From NCBI GenBank assembly GCA_040386295.1, contig JAZKFR010000002.1:1-21104 (forward strand): a stretch of DNA of 21,104 nt, read 5' to 3'. This DNA comes from JAZKFR01 sp040386295. Lineage in GTDB: Bacteria > Pseudomonadota > Gammaproteobacteria > Burkholderiales > Rhodocyclaceae. The notes below the pieces were generated by a model, which worked only from the letters and a program-made list of their open reading frames with translations, ran no database searches and had not been told where the DNA came from. Below, piece after piece: positions 8,422-15,129 of the stretch. Both the position numbers and the translations under genes were made by a program. Position 1 is the first letter of the stretch. Each line of letters starts with the position of its first letter.

Positions 8422-8535
8422 CTTGTTGTCTATATAGATGGTTAAAGCTGCGCCTACCTCGACGGAGGGAAAACCGGGCACCCTTACCCGGCTGGCGCGG
8501 CTCCTAATTTGAGGGCGGCGCGAAAGGGCGCAGCA
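8422..8535 (+). promoter_or_regulatory. GC-rich leader with dyads upstream of the coiled-coil protein gene
   Basis: The gap holds a perfect 10-bp palindrome TCTATATAGA (8429-8438), then a hairpin CCGGG (8474-8478) / CCCGG (8487-8491). A further GC-rich stretch up to the ATG (8495-8535) has GCGC/GCGC and CTC/GAG pairing possibilities. The change from AT-rich palindrome to GC-rich folded leader suggests an operator/promoter followed by a structured 5' UTR. No known RNA family is recognised. Confidence 0.35.
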
Positions 8536-9561
8536 ATGAATTTTCCTGCATATGTTCCGGCGGCAGTCCGGGCGCACATTGCAACAATGATCGAGGGTGA
8601 TTCTTGGGAGCCTATGGGTTGGCAAGAATCCCTAGCCAGCGCTGAGCGCCAGCTAGCCAAAATCAAAAGTGATATAGAAACCAAAAAACAGCGCGGTGAA
8701 GTCGAAAATCTGGATAGCTTGCGGAAGCAAATGACCGAGGCGGAAGGGCATCGGAATAGTCTGAGAAACGAGGTGGACTGCCTTCGGCGGTTGGCGAACG
8801 ATGCGCGGATGGCCAAAGCTTTCTCATTGCTGACTCGCGAATTTACTGACGATAGGCAGTGGCAGGGCTTCATCTATGCCGCATGGGCGGCGCGGGTAGA
8901 TTTTGCGAAGTACCGTGACCGATTGAAACGAGCAGCGGAACTGAAAAATGCCATAGCCGACGCGGCGGAAACATTGGCGAAGTTAATCCGTCAGCTTTCC
9001 GAAACCGGCATCAACTGTCCGGACGAGTTTTATTCGATTCCCGAGCTACTGCGGCAAACTGATAATCACGAAAGCCATGGGCATAACCTGGATATGTGGC
9101 GATCCATGCGCGAGCGTGTTCTAGGCGACCTACCGAGGCGGGTTGTCTCAGAAACGAAGCCAATAGAGGAAAGCGGCGAGCCGCCAACCCTGGAAATAGT
9201 GAGGGTGTTTCTCGCGCCGGGGGAAAAAGCGGAAATCGCCCCAGGGGAAGCGGCGCGGAATATGTTGTGCTACGCATGGGGAACTGCCCCCGACTTCCCT
9301 GCATTGCTTGACACGGTGGCGAAAGCGGGGCGGAGCTTTAAGCCGAGCGAATCGGGGATGATCGGGGCAGCGATTGAATCGCGGCAGCGAAGCTTGAAAA
9401 CGGAATACCTGCGGGCTTTCGGGAATCTGCTGACAGATGTTCATCGCTTCACACTGACAACACCAATCAAAAAAGCAATCGCAATCGTGGCGAACGTGGT
9501 GATCAACCTGCCCGACGTTGACGTTACCTATAATGACGTGCGGCAGGTTTTTGTTAAGTGA
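8536..9561 (+). CDS. Uncharacterised coiled-coil protein of the element
   Basis: It has 342 aa and no recognised domain. Residues about 25-80 are strongly heptad-like and charged (ASAERQLAKIKSDIETKKQR and the region after it), predicting a coiled coil. A second helical segment rich in Ala, Lys and Glu lies near 125-155. The C-terminal third is mixed, with a hydrophobic AIAIVANVVINLPDV stretch that is too short and polar-flanked to call a membrane helix. The ATG at 8536 is chosen; a TTG at 8509 would add nine residues but has no better ribosome site. It sits between the HTH gene and the AlpA-like operon, so a role in replication or regulation of the element is possible. I do not recognise the family. 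Confidence 0.8.
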   Translation: MNFPAYVPAAVRAHIATMIEGDSWEPMGWQESLASAERQLAKIKSDIETKKQRGEVENLDSLRKQMTEAEGHRNSLRNEVDCLRRLANDARMAKAFSLLTREFTDDRQWQGFIYAAWAARVDFAKYRDRLKRAAELKNAIADAAETLAKLIRQLSETGINCPDEFYSIPELLRQTDNHESHGHNLDMWRSMRERVLGDLPRRVVSETKPIEESGEPPTLEIVRVFLAPGEKAEIAPGEAARNMLCYAWGTAPDFPALLDTVAKAGRSFKPSESGMIGAAIESRQRSLKTEYLRAFGNLLTDVHRFTLTTPIKKAIAIVANVVINLPDVDVTYNDVRQVFVK

Positions 9562-9602
9562 AGCGTGGAGTATCTGGAAAACTCGGGCAGAAAGTAACGC
9601 GG

Positions 9603-9628
9603 GAGTTATACGCCAGTCTGTATAACTC
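9603..9628. promoter_or_regulatory. 9-bp perfect dyad upstream of the AlpA-like operon
   Basis: GAGTTATAC (9603-9611) and GTATAACTC (9620-9628) are separated by 8 nt. An A-rich stretch follows (9634-9680, with runs of five to seven A). There is no T tail, so it is not a classical terminator. Operator, replication origin or recombination site are the options. Confidence 0.55.
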
Positions 9629-9682
9629 GAGCCCCAAAAATCTATTGAGTAAATTCGAGAAAAACAAGAGAAAAAAATAAGG

Positions 9683-9720
9683 TGCGCCCAACGTCCGGCA
9701 ACGGACACACTTGGAGCGCA
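9683..9720 (+). promoter_or_regulatory. GNRA-capped hairpin containing the ribosome-binding site of the AlpA-like gene
   Basis: Three stacked stems can form: TGCGC/GCGCA (9683-9687 with 9716-9720), CCAA/TTGG (9688-9691 with 9711-9714) and GTCCG/CGGAC (9693-9697 with 9702-9706), closed by a GCAA tetraloop. The Shine-Dalgarno GGAG (9713-9716) lies in the 3' arm, 8 nt before the ATG at 9725. The fold would limit translation unless opened. Confidence 0.6.
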
Positions 9721-9724
9721 TCGT

Positions 9725-9937
9725 ATGAACCAACTACCTGAAACCGGCTTTCTTCGATTGCCACAAATTATTGGCGATCCTAAAGCGAAACCGCCAATTC
9801 CCTCGCTAATACCAATTAAGAAGTCGTCATGGTGGGCTGGAGTCCGGTCAGGAAAATTTCCTAAGCCGGTCAAGCTCGGCACAAGAACGACAGCCTGGAA
9901 GGTCGAGGACATCCGCGCCTTGATTGCCTCGTTTTAA
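9725..9937 (+). CDS. AlpA-family transcriptional regulator
   Basis: It has 70 aa with the AlpA/excisionase-like HTH: FLRLPQIIG opens the fold, IPIKKSSWWAGVRSGKFPKP holds the recognition segment (Ser-x-x-Trp, then Gly-x-Phe-Pro-x-Pro), and TAWKVEDIRALIASF closes it. Proteins of this family activate or repress early genes, including integrase and excision genes, of P4-like and cryptic prophages. It is the first gene of the replication operon; the next gene starts 9 bp downstream. Between the Ile-Ile and Ile-Lys stretches it carries an insertion (DPKAKPPIPSLIP), longer than in typical AlpA proteins. Its ribosome site is inside the upstream hairpin, which suggests translational control. Confidence 0.88.
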   Translation: MNQLPETGFLRLPQIIGDPKAKPPIPSLIPIKKSSWWAGVRSGKFPKPVKLGTRTTAWKVEDIRALIASF

Positions 9938-9946
9938 GGGGCATTC

Positions 9947-10300
9947 ATGACAACCATTAAAAAAGCCGCATCGGCTGGCACCGAGACGGCTTCAAACATT
10001 GCACAAGACAGCCGCAATCATACTCAGCCTATCGTTAGCGGGCAACGCGCAGAGGTGTTGAGCCTAATTCGTCAGCATCAGCCGCTACTCTCCTTTGTGC
10101 TGACCGCCGACTATGCGATACCAGAAGCCGCTGCACGCATTCACGACTTGCGAGCGCTGGGTTTCAATATCCTGACCACGATTAAGCCAGAGACGAATTT
10201 TCGAGGAATCATTCGGCGCAATGCTGCCCTGTATTCGTTAGGTAATCCTGAATGGCCACGCCCAGGATTTTTTGGTGGAAAAGGGGAGCGTGATGAGTGA
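9947..10300 (+). CDS. Helix-turn-helix domain protein (HTH_39-like)
   Basis: It has 117 aa. After a polar, probably disordered N-terminus of about 45 residues comes a winged-helix-like region, SFVLTADYAIPEAAARIHDLRALGFNILT, matching the pattern of small phage HTH_39 proteins in which helix two ends Leu-Arg-x-Leu-Gly. The C-terminus RNAALYSLGNPEWPRPGFF is the usual closing motif of these prophage proteins. An AAGGGG ribosome site overlaps the stop codon of the AlpA-like gene. Its last codons overlap the start of the primase gene, so the three are translationally coupled. A role in replication control is inferred from this position only. Confidence 0.75.
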   Translation: MTTIKKAASAGTETASNIAQDSRNHTQPIVSGQRAEVLSLIRQHQPLLSFVLTADYAIPEAAARIHDLRALGFNILTTIKPETNFRGIIRRNAALYSLGNPEWPRPGFFGGKGERDE

Positions 10301-12701
10301 GCCTACCCAGCAATTCCGTGATGCTTTGGCCGTGCGCGGCATTGTTCCACCAGCTGATATTTTGGCTGATGGCGTCATTCATCGTTGCGATGCCGAAGGC
10401 CGTGGCGGTAAAGGCGATGCCGCCTATCTGTTGCACCTAGATGGCATCCCTGCCGGGGGCTTTGAAAACTGGCGCGATGGCCTGGGCTGGCAGAATTGGC
10501 GCGCCGACATAGGGCGTAGGCTAAGCACTGCCGAAGAAGCTGAGCACCGCGCAAAAATCGATGCCGCACGGCGCGAACGTGAATCTGAAGAAGCTGAACG
10601 CAAGCGTGAGGCAAGAGAAAAAGCCTGTTTGCTGTGGGCTGAAATACTGCCTTGTACGGCACACCCTTACCTGACACGCAAAGGCGTTGCCGCCAACGGC
10701 GCACGATTACACCGTGAAAGCATTGTGCTGCCAATCAGGGACACGGCTGGGGTGCTGCATTCACTGCAATTCATCGGCGAGGATGGCGGGAAGCGCTACC
10801 TGACCTGTGGGCGCATTCGCGGCTGTTACTTTGGTATCGGTAAGCCTGATGGCGTGCTGTGCATCGCCGAGGGTTTTGCTACCGGCGCGAGTATCCATGA
10901 GGCGACGGGCTACGCGGTAGCGGTGGCCTTCGACGCTGGCAACTTGCAAGCTGCGGCAAACGCGCTGCGGGAGAAATTCCCCGAATTTCGGCTGATTCTG
11001 TGCGCTGATGATGACTATCGCACAGACGGTAACCCCGGCATGAGCAAGGCCAAAGAAGCCGCGCAAGCTGTTAGTGGGCTACTGGCTATCCCGCAATTCG
11101 GCGATTCTCGACCCGAAGGCGCAACCGACTTTAACGACCTGCACAAAGCACAAGGACTCGAAGCGGTGGCCTGTTGCATCAATGCTGCGCTTAATGGCAC
11201 AGCGCTTGAGCAGGAATCTGAAGCGATACAAACCAAGCCTTCCCCCGCGGAGGAGTTGAATAGCTCAACAAGCAGCGATAACGAGCGCATCGAATATCTA
11301 GCGAACCTGCCCCTAATCGAATACGACAGACAACGCAAAACGCAAGCCAAAGCACTCGGCATTCAATCAGCCACGCTCGACAAAATGGTGAAAGCAGCCA
11401 GGCAAGAAAAGACCAGCACCGATGGTATGGACTTTGACGAAATAGAACCATGGCCACAGCCAGTTGATGCCGACACCCTACTTTCTGAACTGTACGAAAC
11501 CATTAAGCGATTCATCATTTGCCCGGAAGAAACTGCGCACGCAGCGGCTTTATGGATTGCGATGACCTGGTTTATGGATGTCGTTCAAATTGCCCCGCTG
11601 GCAGTGATCACCGCGCCAGAGAAGCGCTGCGGCAAATCACAATTGCTCTTCTTACTCGGTCGCCTTGTATATCGACCACTGGCAGCGAGCAACATCACCC
11701 CGGCGGCATTGTTTCGTGCGGTAGATGCCTGGAAGCCGACCTTGTTGGTCGACGAAGCAGACGCCTTCATGAAAGACAACGAAGAATTGCGCGGCTTGCT
11801 CAACTGCGGACACACGCGCGAATCAGCCTACATCGTCCGCGTCGTTGGCGACGATCACACACCCAAGCGCTTCAACGTCTGGGGCGCGAAGGCGCTGGCG
11901 GGTATAGGTCAGCTTGCCGACACGCTCATGGACAGAGCCGTTGTCCTTGAACTACGCCGCAAGCTGCCGCATGAGCAAGTACAACGATTGCGCTACGCTG
12001 AGCCAGAACTATTTGAGCGCCTAGCCTCACAGCTCGCCCGCTTTGCTCAGGATAGCCGCGACGCACTGCGTCGAAGCCGTCCTAGCCTGCCCGAATCACT
12101 CAATGACAGGGCGCAAGACAACTGGGAACCACTGCTCGCCATCGCCGAACTGGCGGGGAAGCAATGGGCAGACCTTGCACGTCGTGCTGCGCTCAAATTG
12201 TCAGGTGGTGGCGAAGAAGGTGGCACAGTAGGCAACGAACTACTGGCCGACATCCAAGAGATATTCGAGACGAAAAAACTGCTCAAAATCAGCACAGCGG
12301 AGTTGATCGAGAGCTTATGCAGTGACGATGAAAAAGCGTGGGCAACCTACAACCGAGGCAAACCAATCGCCCCGCGCCAAGTCGCTCGGAAGTTAAAAGA
12401 GTACGGCATCGCCAGTAAAACCATTCGCATCGGACACGAGACAGCCAAAGGATTCGAGGCTGAGCAATTTAAGGAGGCCTTTGCACGCTATCTGTCACCC
12501 CCCTCTGAAAATGCCGTTTTATCGGTAACACCGTCACAAGCCAGCAGTAGCAATGCTTACAGTGTGACGGATTATCCGCAACGTTACGGCAGCGAAAAAC
12601 TATCCGACACGCTACAAGTCCTGCCAATACTAGGTTGTGACGCTGTTACGGATAAATTCGGGGAAAGCCAAGATAGCGAAATAGTCGAGGTTGAACTGTG
12701 A
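10293..12701 (+). CDS. TOPRIM primase / DUF3631 helicase-like replication protein
   Basis: It has 802 aa and is the replication protein of the element. Residues 1-75 resemble the zinc-lacking primase N-terminus of phage DUF7146-type proteins. A charged coiled coil spans about 80-112. A TOPRIM domain starts near 185, with CIAEGFATG giving the catalytic Glu and ILCADDD (about 233-239) the Asp triad. The C-terminal half is DUF3631, a P-loop NTPase: the Walker A-like APEKRCGKS (about 440-449) and Walker B LLVDEADAF (about 484-492). The ATG at 10293 has GGGGAG upstream; a GTG 21 bp earlier is less likely. The last 50 residues are low-complexity and Ser-rich. It probably primes and unwinds element DNA during replication. 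Confidence 0.85.
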   Translation: MSEPTQQFRDALAVRGIVPPADILADGVIHRCDAEGRGGKGDAAYLLHLDGIPAGGFENWRDGLGWQNWRADIGRRLSTAEEAEHRAKIDAARRERESEEAERKREAREKACLLWAEILPCTAHPYLTRKGVAANGARLHRESIVLPIRDTAGVLHSLQFIGEDGGKRYLTCGRIRGCYFGIGKPDGVLCIAEGFATGASIHEATGYAVAVAFDAGNLQAAANALREKFPEFRLILCADDDYRTDGNPGMSKAKEAAQAVSGLLAIPQFGDSRPEGATDFNDLHKAQGLEAVACCINAALNGTALEQESEAIQTKPSPAEELNSSTSSDNERIEYLANLPLIEYDRQRKTQAKALGIQSATLDKMVKAARQEKTSTDGMDFDEIEPWPQPVDADTLLSELYETIKRFIICPEETAHAAALWIAMTWFMDVVQIAPLAVITAPEKRCGKSQLLFLLGRLVYRPLAASNITPAALFRAVDAWKPTLLVDEADAFMKDNEELRGLLNCGHTRESAYIVRVVGDDHTPKRFNVWGAKALAGIGQLADTLMDRAVVLELRRKLPHEQVQRLRYAEPELFERLASQLARFAQDSRDALRRSRPSLPESLNDRAQDNWEPLLAIAELAGKQWADLARRAALKLSGGGEEGGTVGNELLADIQEIFETKKLLKISTAELIESLCSDDEKAWATYNRGKPIAPRQVARKLKEYGIASKTIRIGHETAKGFEAEQFKEAFARYLSPPSENAVLSVTPSQASSSNAYSVTDYPQRYGSEKLSDTLQVLPILGCDAVTDKFGESQDSEIVEVEL

Positions 12702-13030
12702 CCCCGGAAACGATCATTCAAAAAGCAATGGCCGATGGCGTGCTGTTGACGCTTGTCACGTCCGACACAATCAAAGCCGCCGGAGACAAAAGCAAAGTCG
12801 CAGTGTGGCTTCCGCTCATCCGGCAACACAAGCCCTCGCTTGTCGCCTTGCTCACCCCCGCACCGATGACTGCCGACGAAGTGCAAGCCATTCACGGATG
12901 GCTAAGGCATATCGGCGAAATTGACCCAGTAACGATTGCTGAAGTCTTGAATCGTTGCAAGACAGACAGTGATGCGCGGCGTTATTTTCTCGGGCGTGCG
13001 ATGGCTGGCGTGAGGCAGAAAATGCCATGA
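12698..13030 (+). CDS. Small protein with TubC-like docking fold
   Basis: It has 110 aa and starts with GTG, overlapping the primase stop (GTGA, 12698-12701). The first 52 residues (starting MTPETIIQKAMADGVLLTLV, ending KPSLVALL) follow the TubC N-terminal docking pattern seen in small proteins beside phage primases: helix, short strand, Lys-rich turn, then a helix ending Ile-x-x-x-Lys-Pro-x-Leu. The second half (APMTADEVQAIHGWLRHIGE) is helical with no recognised domain. It is translationally coupled to the primase and may be an accessory subunit; that is inference from position. Confidence 0.65.
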   Translation: MTPETIIQKAMADGVLLTLVTSDTIKAAGDKSKVAVWLPLIRQHKPSLVALLTPAPMTADEVQAIHGWLRHIGEIDPVTIAEVLNRCKTDSDARRYFLGRAMAGVRQKMP

Positions 13031-13308
13031 CGAGAGAAAAAAATTCATCGCTAGTGATTGATGCGGCTACCGGCAAGCCAGACCCCACCCCCGCAAAAAT
13101 CAAACTGAACGCGATTGAGGACGTGCGCCGCGAGATGGCTACTGTTTATCGTGAGGCACGAGCGGGGAAAATTGATATTGGCGACGCTGGACGGCTCGCC
13201 TACATCCTCACAGGGATTGGCAAACTGATTGAAACCGGCGCAATAGAAAACAGACTTCAAAAACTGGAAGCCCTACAACTCACAGAAAACAAGAGGAATG
13301 AATCATGA
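13027..13308 (+). CDS. Hypothetical small protein of the replication operon
   Basis: It has 93 aa and its start overlaps the previous stop (ATGA, 13027-13030). The N-terminus is basic and polar. Residues about 28-85 are predicted as two or three amphipathic helices (AIEDVRREMATVYREARAGK, then GDAGRLAYILTGIGKLIETG). It resembles short proteins that precede terminase genes in some prophages, but no terminase is visible here. The family is not identified. Confidence 0.65.
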   Translation: MTREKNSSLVIDAATGKPDPTPAKIKLNAIEDVRREMATVYREARAGKIDIGDAGRLAYILTGIGKLIETGAIENRLQKLEALQLTENKRNES

Positions 13309-13541
13309 GCAATTTATTACGGCGTATCGAGCGTTTAGAGCAACTCAATAAGCAAAAACGGGGCGTTCAGGTAATGCTTTTTAGCTGGCTGATTGAAGGA
13401 GAAATAACGCAGGCCGCTTGTTGCAAAAACGAGCTGTTACGCAATCAAGATGAATCAAAAGAGGATTTTTGCGCCCGCGTTAAGCTGTGGGCAAAGTCTT
13501 TACCCGGCGAGCATCAGCTGCGCACTGTCTGGCTGAGCTGA
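13305..13541 (+). CDS. Hypothetical small protein, last of the replication operon
   Basis: It has 78 aa and overlaps the previous gene by ATGA (13305-13308). The N-terminus LLRRIERLEQLNKQKRG is a short coiled coil, followed by a Cys-Cys pair (AACCKNELL) and a Trp-containing C-terminus. No domain is recognised. It is the last gene before a probable terminator and the 100-N gap. Confidence 0.6.
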   Translation: MSNLLRRIERLEQLNKQKRGVQVMLFSWLIEGEITQAACCKNELLRNQDESKEDFCARVKLWAKSLPGEHQLRTVWLS

Positions 13542-13645
13542 TAACAGCGCGGAGAACAGCGGCGAAACAGCGAGCTTGACCCTTTGACCGTCATTCGTTG
13601 ATACTCGGAGTACGGTGCTGAACACACCAAGTAACAAGCGGAAAT

Positions 13646-13668
13646 CCACCCCGAAGCGTGGTTTTTTT
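13646..13668 (+). terminator. Probable terminator of the replication operon
   Basis: A short hairpin, CCAC (13646-13649) / GTGG (13658-13661), has an 8-nt loop and is followed by seven Ts (13662-13668), about 105 bp after the last operon gene. The 4-bp stem is weak, but the T tail and position support it. Confidence 0.4.
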
Positions 13669-13730
13669 GCGTCTGTTGTTTGTCTCTCAATGGGCGGGTT
13701 CGTCAGTCCGTAAGGCTGGCGGCATGGCTT

Positions 13731-13830
13731 NNNNNNNNNNNNNNNNNNNNNNNNNNNNNNNNNNNNNNNNNNNNNNNNNNNNNNNNNNNNNNNNNNNNNN
13801 NNNNNNNNNNNNNNNNNNNNNNNNNNNNNN
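13731..13830. other. Assembly gap of 100 Ns
   Basis: Exactly 100 Ns, the usual placeholder for a gap of unknown length. The sequences either side (13542-13730 and 13831-13929) contain no supported gene. Cargo genes of the element may be missing here. Confidence 0.95.
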
Positions 13831-13929
13831 CCTTACTCGACATGCAATATGCGGCGGATTGTGATCAAAGCATTGCTGATGCAAAACGACCGTGACCTTA
13901 TGCCCGTCCGCTCTATGCCGCAAGCACCC

Positions 13930-13957
13930 TTGCGAACATACGCAACTTACGTATAAT
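13930..13957 (+). promoter_or_regulatory. higBA promoter with internal operator dyad
   Basis: TTGCGA (13930-13935) and TATAAT (13952-13957) have a 16-bp spacer. The expected transcription start falls at about 13964, the A of the toxin start codon, so the transcript may be leaderless. An inverted repeat ATACG/CGTAT (13938-13942, 13950-13954) lies between the two boxes, a likely site for autorepression by the HTH antitoxin. Confidence 0.7.
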
Positions 13958-13963
13958 TTAGCG

Positions 13964-14300
13964 ATGAAAGCTGTCTTCGTCGAATTACCTGCCTTTGCCC
14001 GTTACCGAGCCGACTATCTGGGCGACGAAGGTTTTCGTGGCTTGCAAGAAGCCATGATGAGAAACCCCGAAGTCGGTGACGTGATCGAAGGAACGGGCGG
14101 GCTGCGCAAGCTGCGACACGGCGACCCGCGCCGTGGAAAGGGCAAGCGGCGGTTTGCGGGTGATTTACTACTGGTGGGATGGCGGCTCGCAATTTTGGCT
14201 GTTTACTCTGTACGACAAGAACGAAATGGCTGATTTGAGTTTCGACGAGAAGAAGGTGCTCAAAGCGATGTTGAAAGCGGAGCTGGAGGCGAGACGATGA
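13964..14300 (+). pseudogene. higB: HigB-like toxin gene with a single-base frameshift
   Basis: RelE-superfamily mRNA interferase of the HigB-2 type. Frame one reads MKAVFVELPAFARYRADYLG through GGLRKLRHGDPRRGKGK. Near 14147-14149 the frame breaks; one missing base would restore a continuous chain, with Arg-Gly-Gly-Leu-Arg joining to VIYYWWDGGSQFWLFTLYDK and ending ELEARR at the TGA of 14298-14300. In the uncorrected frame the protein ends after 90 residues with an unrelated tail. All regions expected of the family are present across both frames. It is either a real inactivating mutation or a sequencing error near a gap. The antitoxin start codon overlaps its stop (ATGA). Confidence 0.8.
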
Positions 14301-14611
14301 AAAAACGGAATCTGTTTGCAGAGATTAGCGAGGGCTTCAATGCACTGTCGAACGCGCGTGCCGGCAAGCAGACGCTGCGTACGCACGAGGTCGAAATCAA
14401 CCCAGTGCCAGATGTTACTGCCGACGAATTGCTCGCCCTGCGTGAACGACTGCACTTGTCGCGCCCGGTGTTTGCCCGTTACTTGCGCACCAACCCCCGC
14501 ACACTGGAAAACTGGGAGCAGGGTCGAGCTAAGCCCAACGCCCAGGCCGCCTTGCTGATTCGCTTGGTCGAGAAGTTCCCCGACACGGTGGATCGTCTGG
14601 CGGTGGTCTGA
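14297..14611 (+). CDS. higA: HigA-like antitoxin, XRE-type HTH protein
   Basis: It has 104 aa. The N-terminal 30 residues (MKKRNLFAEISEGFNALSNA) are the typical toxin-wrapping segment. An XRE HTH spans about 40-90: VTADELLALRERLHLSRPVF, then RYLRTNPRTLENWEQGR as the recognition region. It neutralises HigB and is expected to repress the shared promoter. The order toxin-then-antitoxin, with an ATGA overlap, is the higBA arrangement. With the toxin frame broken, an intact antitoxin alone would be harmless and could persist as a repressor. Confidence 0.88.
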   Translation: MKKRNLFAEISEGFNALSNARAGKQTLRTHEVEINPVPDVTADELLALRERLHLSRPVFARYLRTNPRTLENWEQGRAKPNAQAALLIRLVEKFPDTVDRLAVV

Positions 14612-14812
14612 TGGATTTTCAAAAGTGGGTACGGAATAGGAAATTCAGCACGCAGCACGCACAATAAGCAGTTTCGTGGCCTGTAGCGTGCTCTTCCCGT
14701 TCAACGTTTAGTTCGTTGCATACCGAATCACTCAAGCACTTTAGGTTGTGGCTCTTGCTAGTGTTAGCAAAACGACGACGAAGAGCGATTTTGAGAGCAG
14801 CGTTAACTCAAT

Positions 14813-14832
14813 GGGGGTATTTTTGGGGGTAT
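14813..14832. repeat. Right-end pair of GGGGGTAT octamers (candidate integrase arm sites)
   Basis: GGGGGTAT at 14813-14820 and 14825-14832, spaced 12 bp exactly as the direct pair at the left end (6888, 6900). They lie 54 bp before the attR candidate. The rest of 14612-14812 holds no gene that I can support. Confidence 0.7.
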
Positions 14833-14885
14833 GTCTGAATTCTTGGAAAATAAAATCGTTTTTTTACAGTGCATTCAGCGATTAG

Positions 14886-14907
14886 TTCGATAGCCCTCGC
14901 CCCATTA
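14886..14907 (+). other. attR candidate: degenerate copy of the ssrA 3' end
   Basis: The segment starts TTCGATAGCCCTCGCC and ends CCATTA. Against 6751-6776 it matches at 19 of 22 aligned bases with one 4-nt gap (TCCA missing). It lies between the right arm sites and a strong terminator that probably belonged to ssrA before insertion. Imperfect identity makes this a proposal, not proof. Confidence 0.55.
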
Positions 14908-14912
14908 CCCTA

Positions 14913-14943
14913 AATCCCAACTCTTATCGGTTGGGATTTTTTT
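14913..14943 (+). terminator. Rho-independent terminator, probably the original ssrA terminator
   Basis: A perfect 9-bp stem, AATCCCAAC (14913-14921) / GTTGGGATT (14930-14938), has an 8-nt loop and seven Ts (14937-14943). No gene of the element ends close to it, and it directly follows the attR candidate. The stretch 14944-15129 contains no supported gene. Confidence 0.85.
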
Positions 14944-15129
14944 GCCAGCAGCGTCTGTGTTGGCGCGCTTTCCGGGCATGGCCTCTCTGTTCTCCGTTTT
15001 CTCTGGTGGTCACGCGAGCGTTCTCGAGGACACTTCCTTTGCTGACGCAGGTTTAGAGGCGGTCGGTTGTGGTTGGCAATTCCTGTAGCGGAGGCGACTG
15101 ATGTTTCAAAGACTATTCCGCTGCAGCTG

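Larger units (their letters stand above)
6774..14907. mobile_element. Integrative element of about 8.1 kb in the ssrA 3' end (satellite or decayed prophage)
   Basis: It is bounded by the ssrA 3' end (attL) and a degenerate copy of it (attR). Inside are a P4-type integrase, two small HTH-type regulators including an AlpA-like protein, a TOPRIM/DUF3631 primase-helicase, several small proteins and a HigBA-type module. Integrase arm-site candidates (GGGGGTAT) lie near both ends. No capsid, terminase, portal, lysis or conjugation gene is recognisable. The 100-N gap at 13731-13830 could hide cargo, and the real length is therefore uncertain. A P4-like satellite or the remnant of a larger prophage are both possible. 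Confidence 0.8.

Noticed and set aside
9148..9912. Long minus-strand open frame of about 254 codons
   Set aside because: It is antisense to the coiled-coil protein and the AlpA-like gene, has no recognisable domain, and is explained by codon bias on the other strand.
13658..13864. Frame reading through the 100-N gap, with AGSSVRKAGGMA before the gap, faintly like small phage Icd/Ash proteins
   Set aside because: Nearly half of it is Ns and the gap length is arbitrary; the similarity is from memory and too short to call a gene.
14654..14692. AGCACGC / GCGTGCT inverted repeat after higA
   Set aside because: The loop is 25 nt with no T tail; too weak for a terminator and no other role is indicated.
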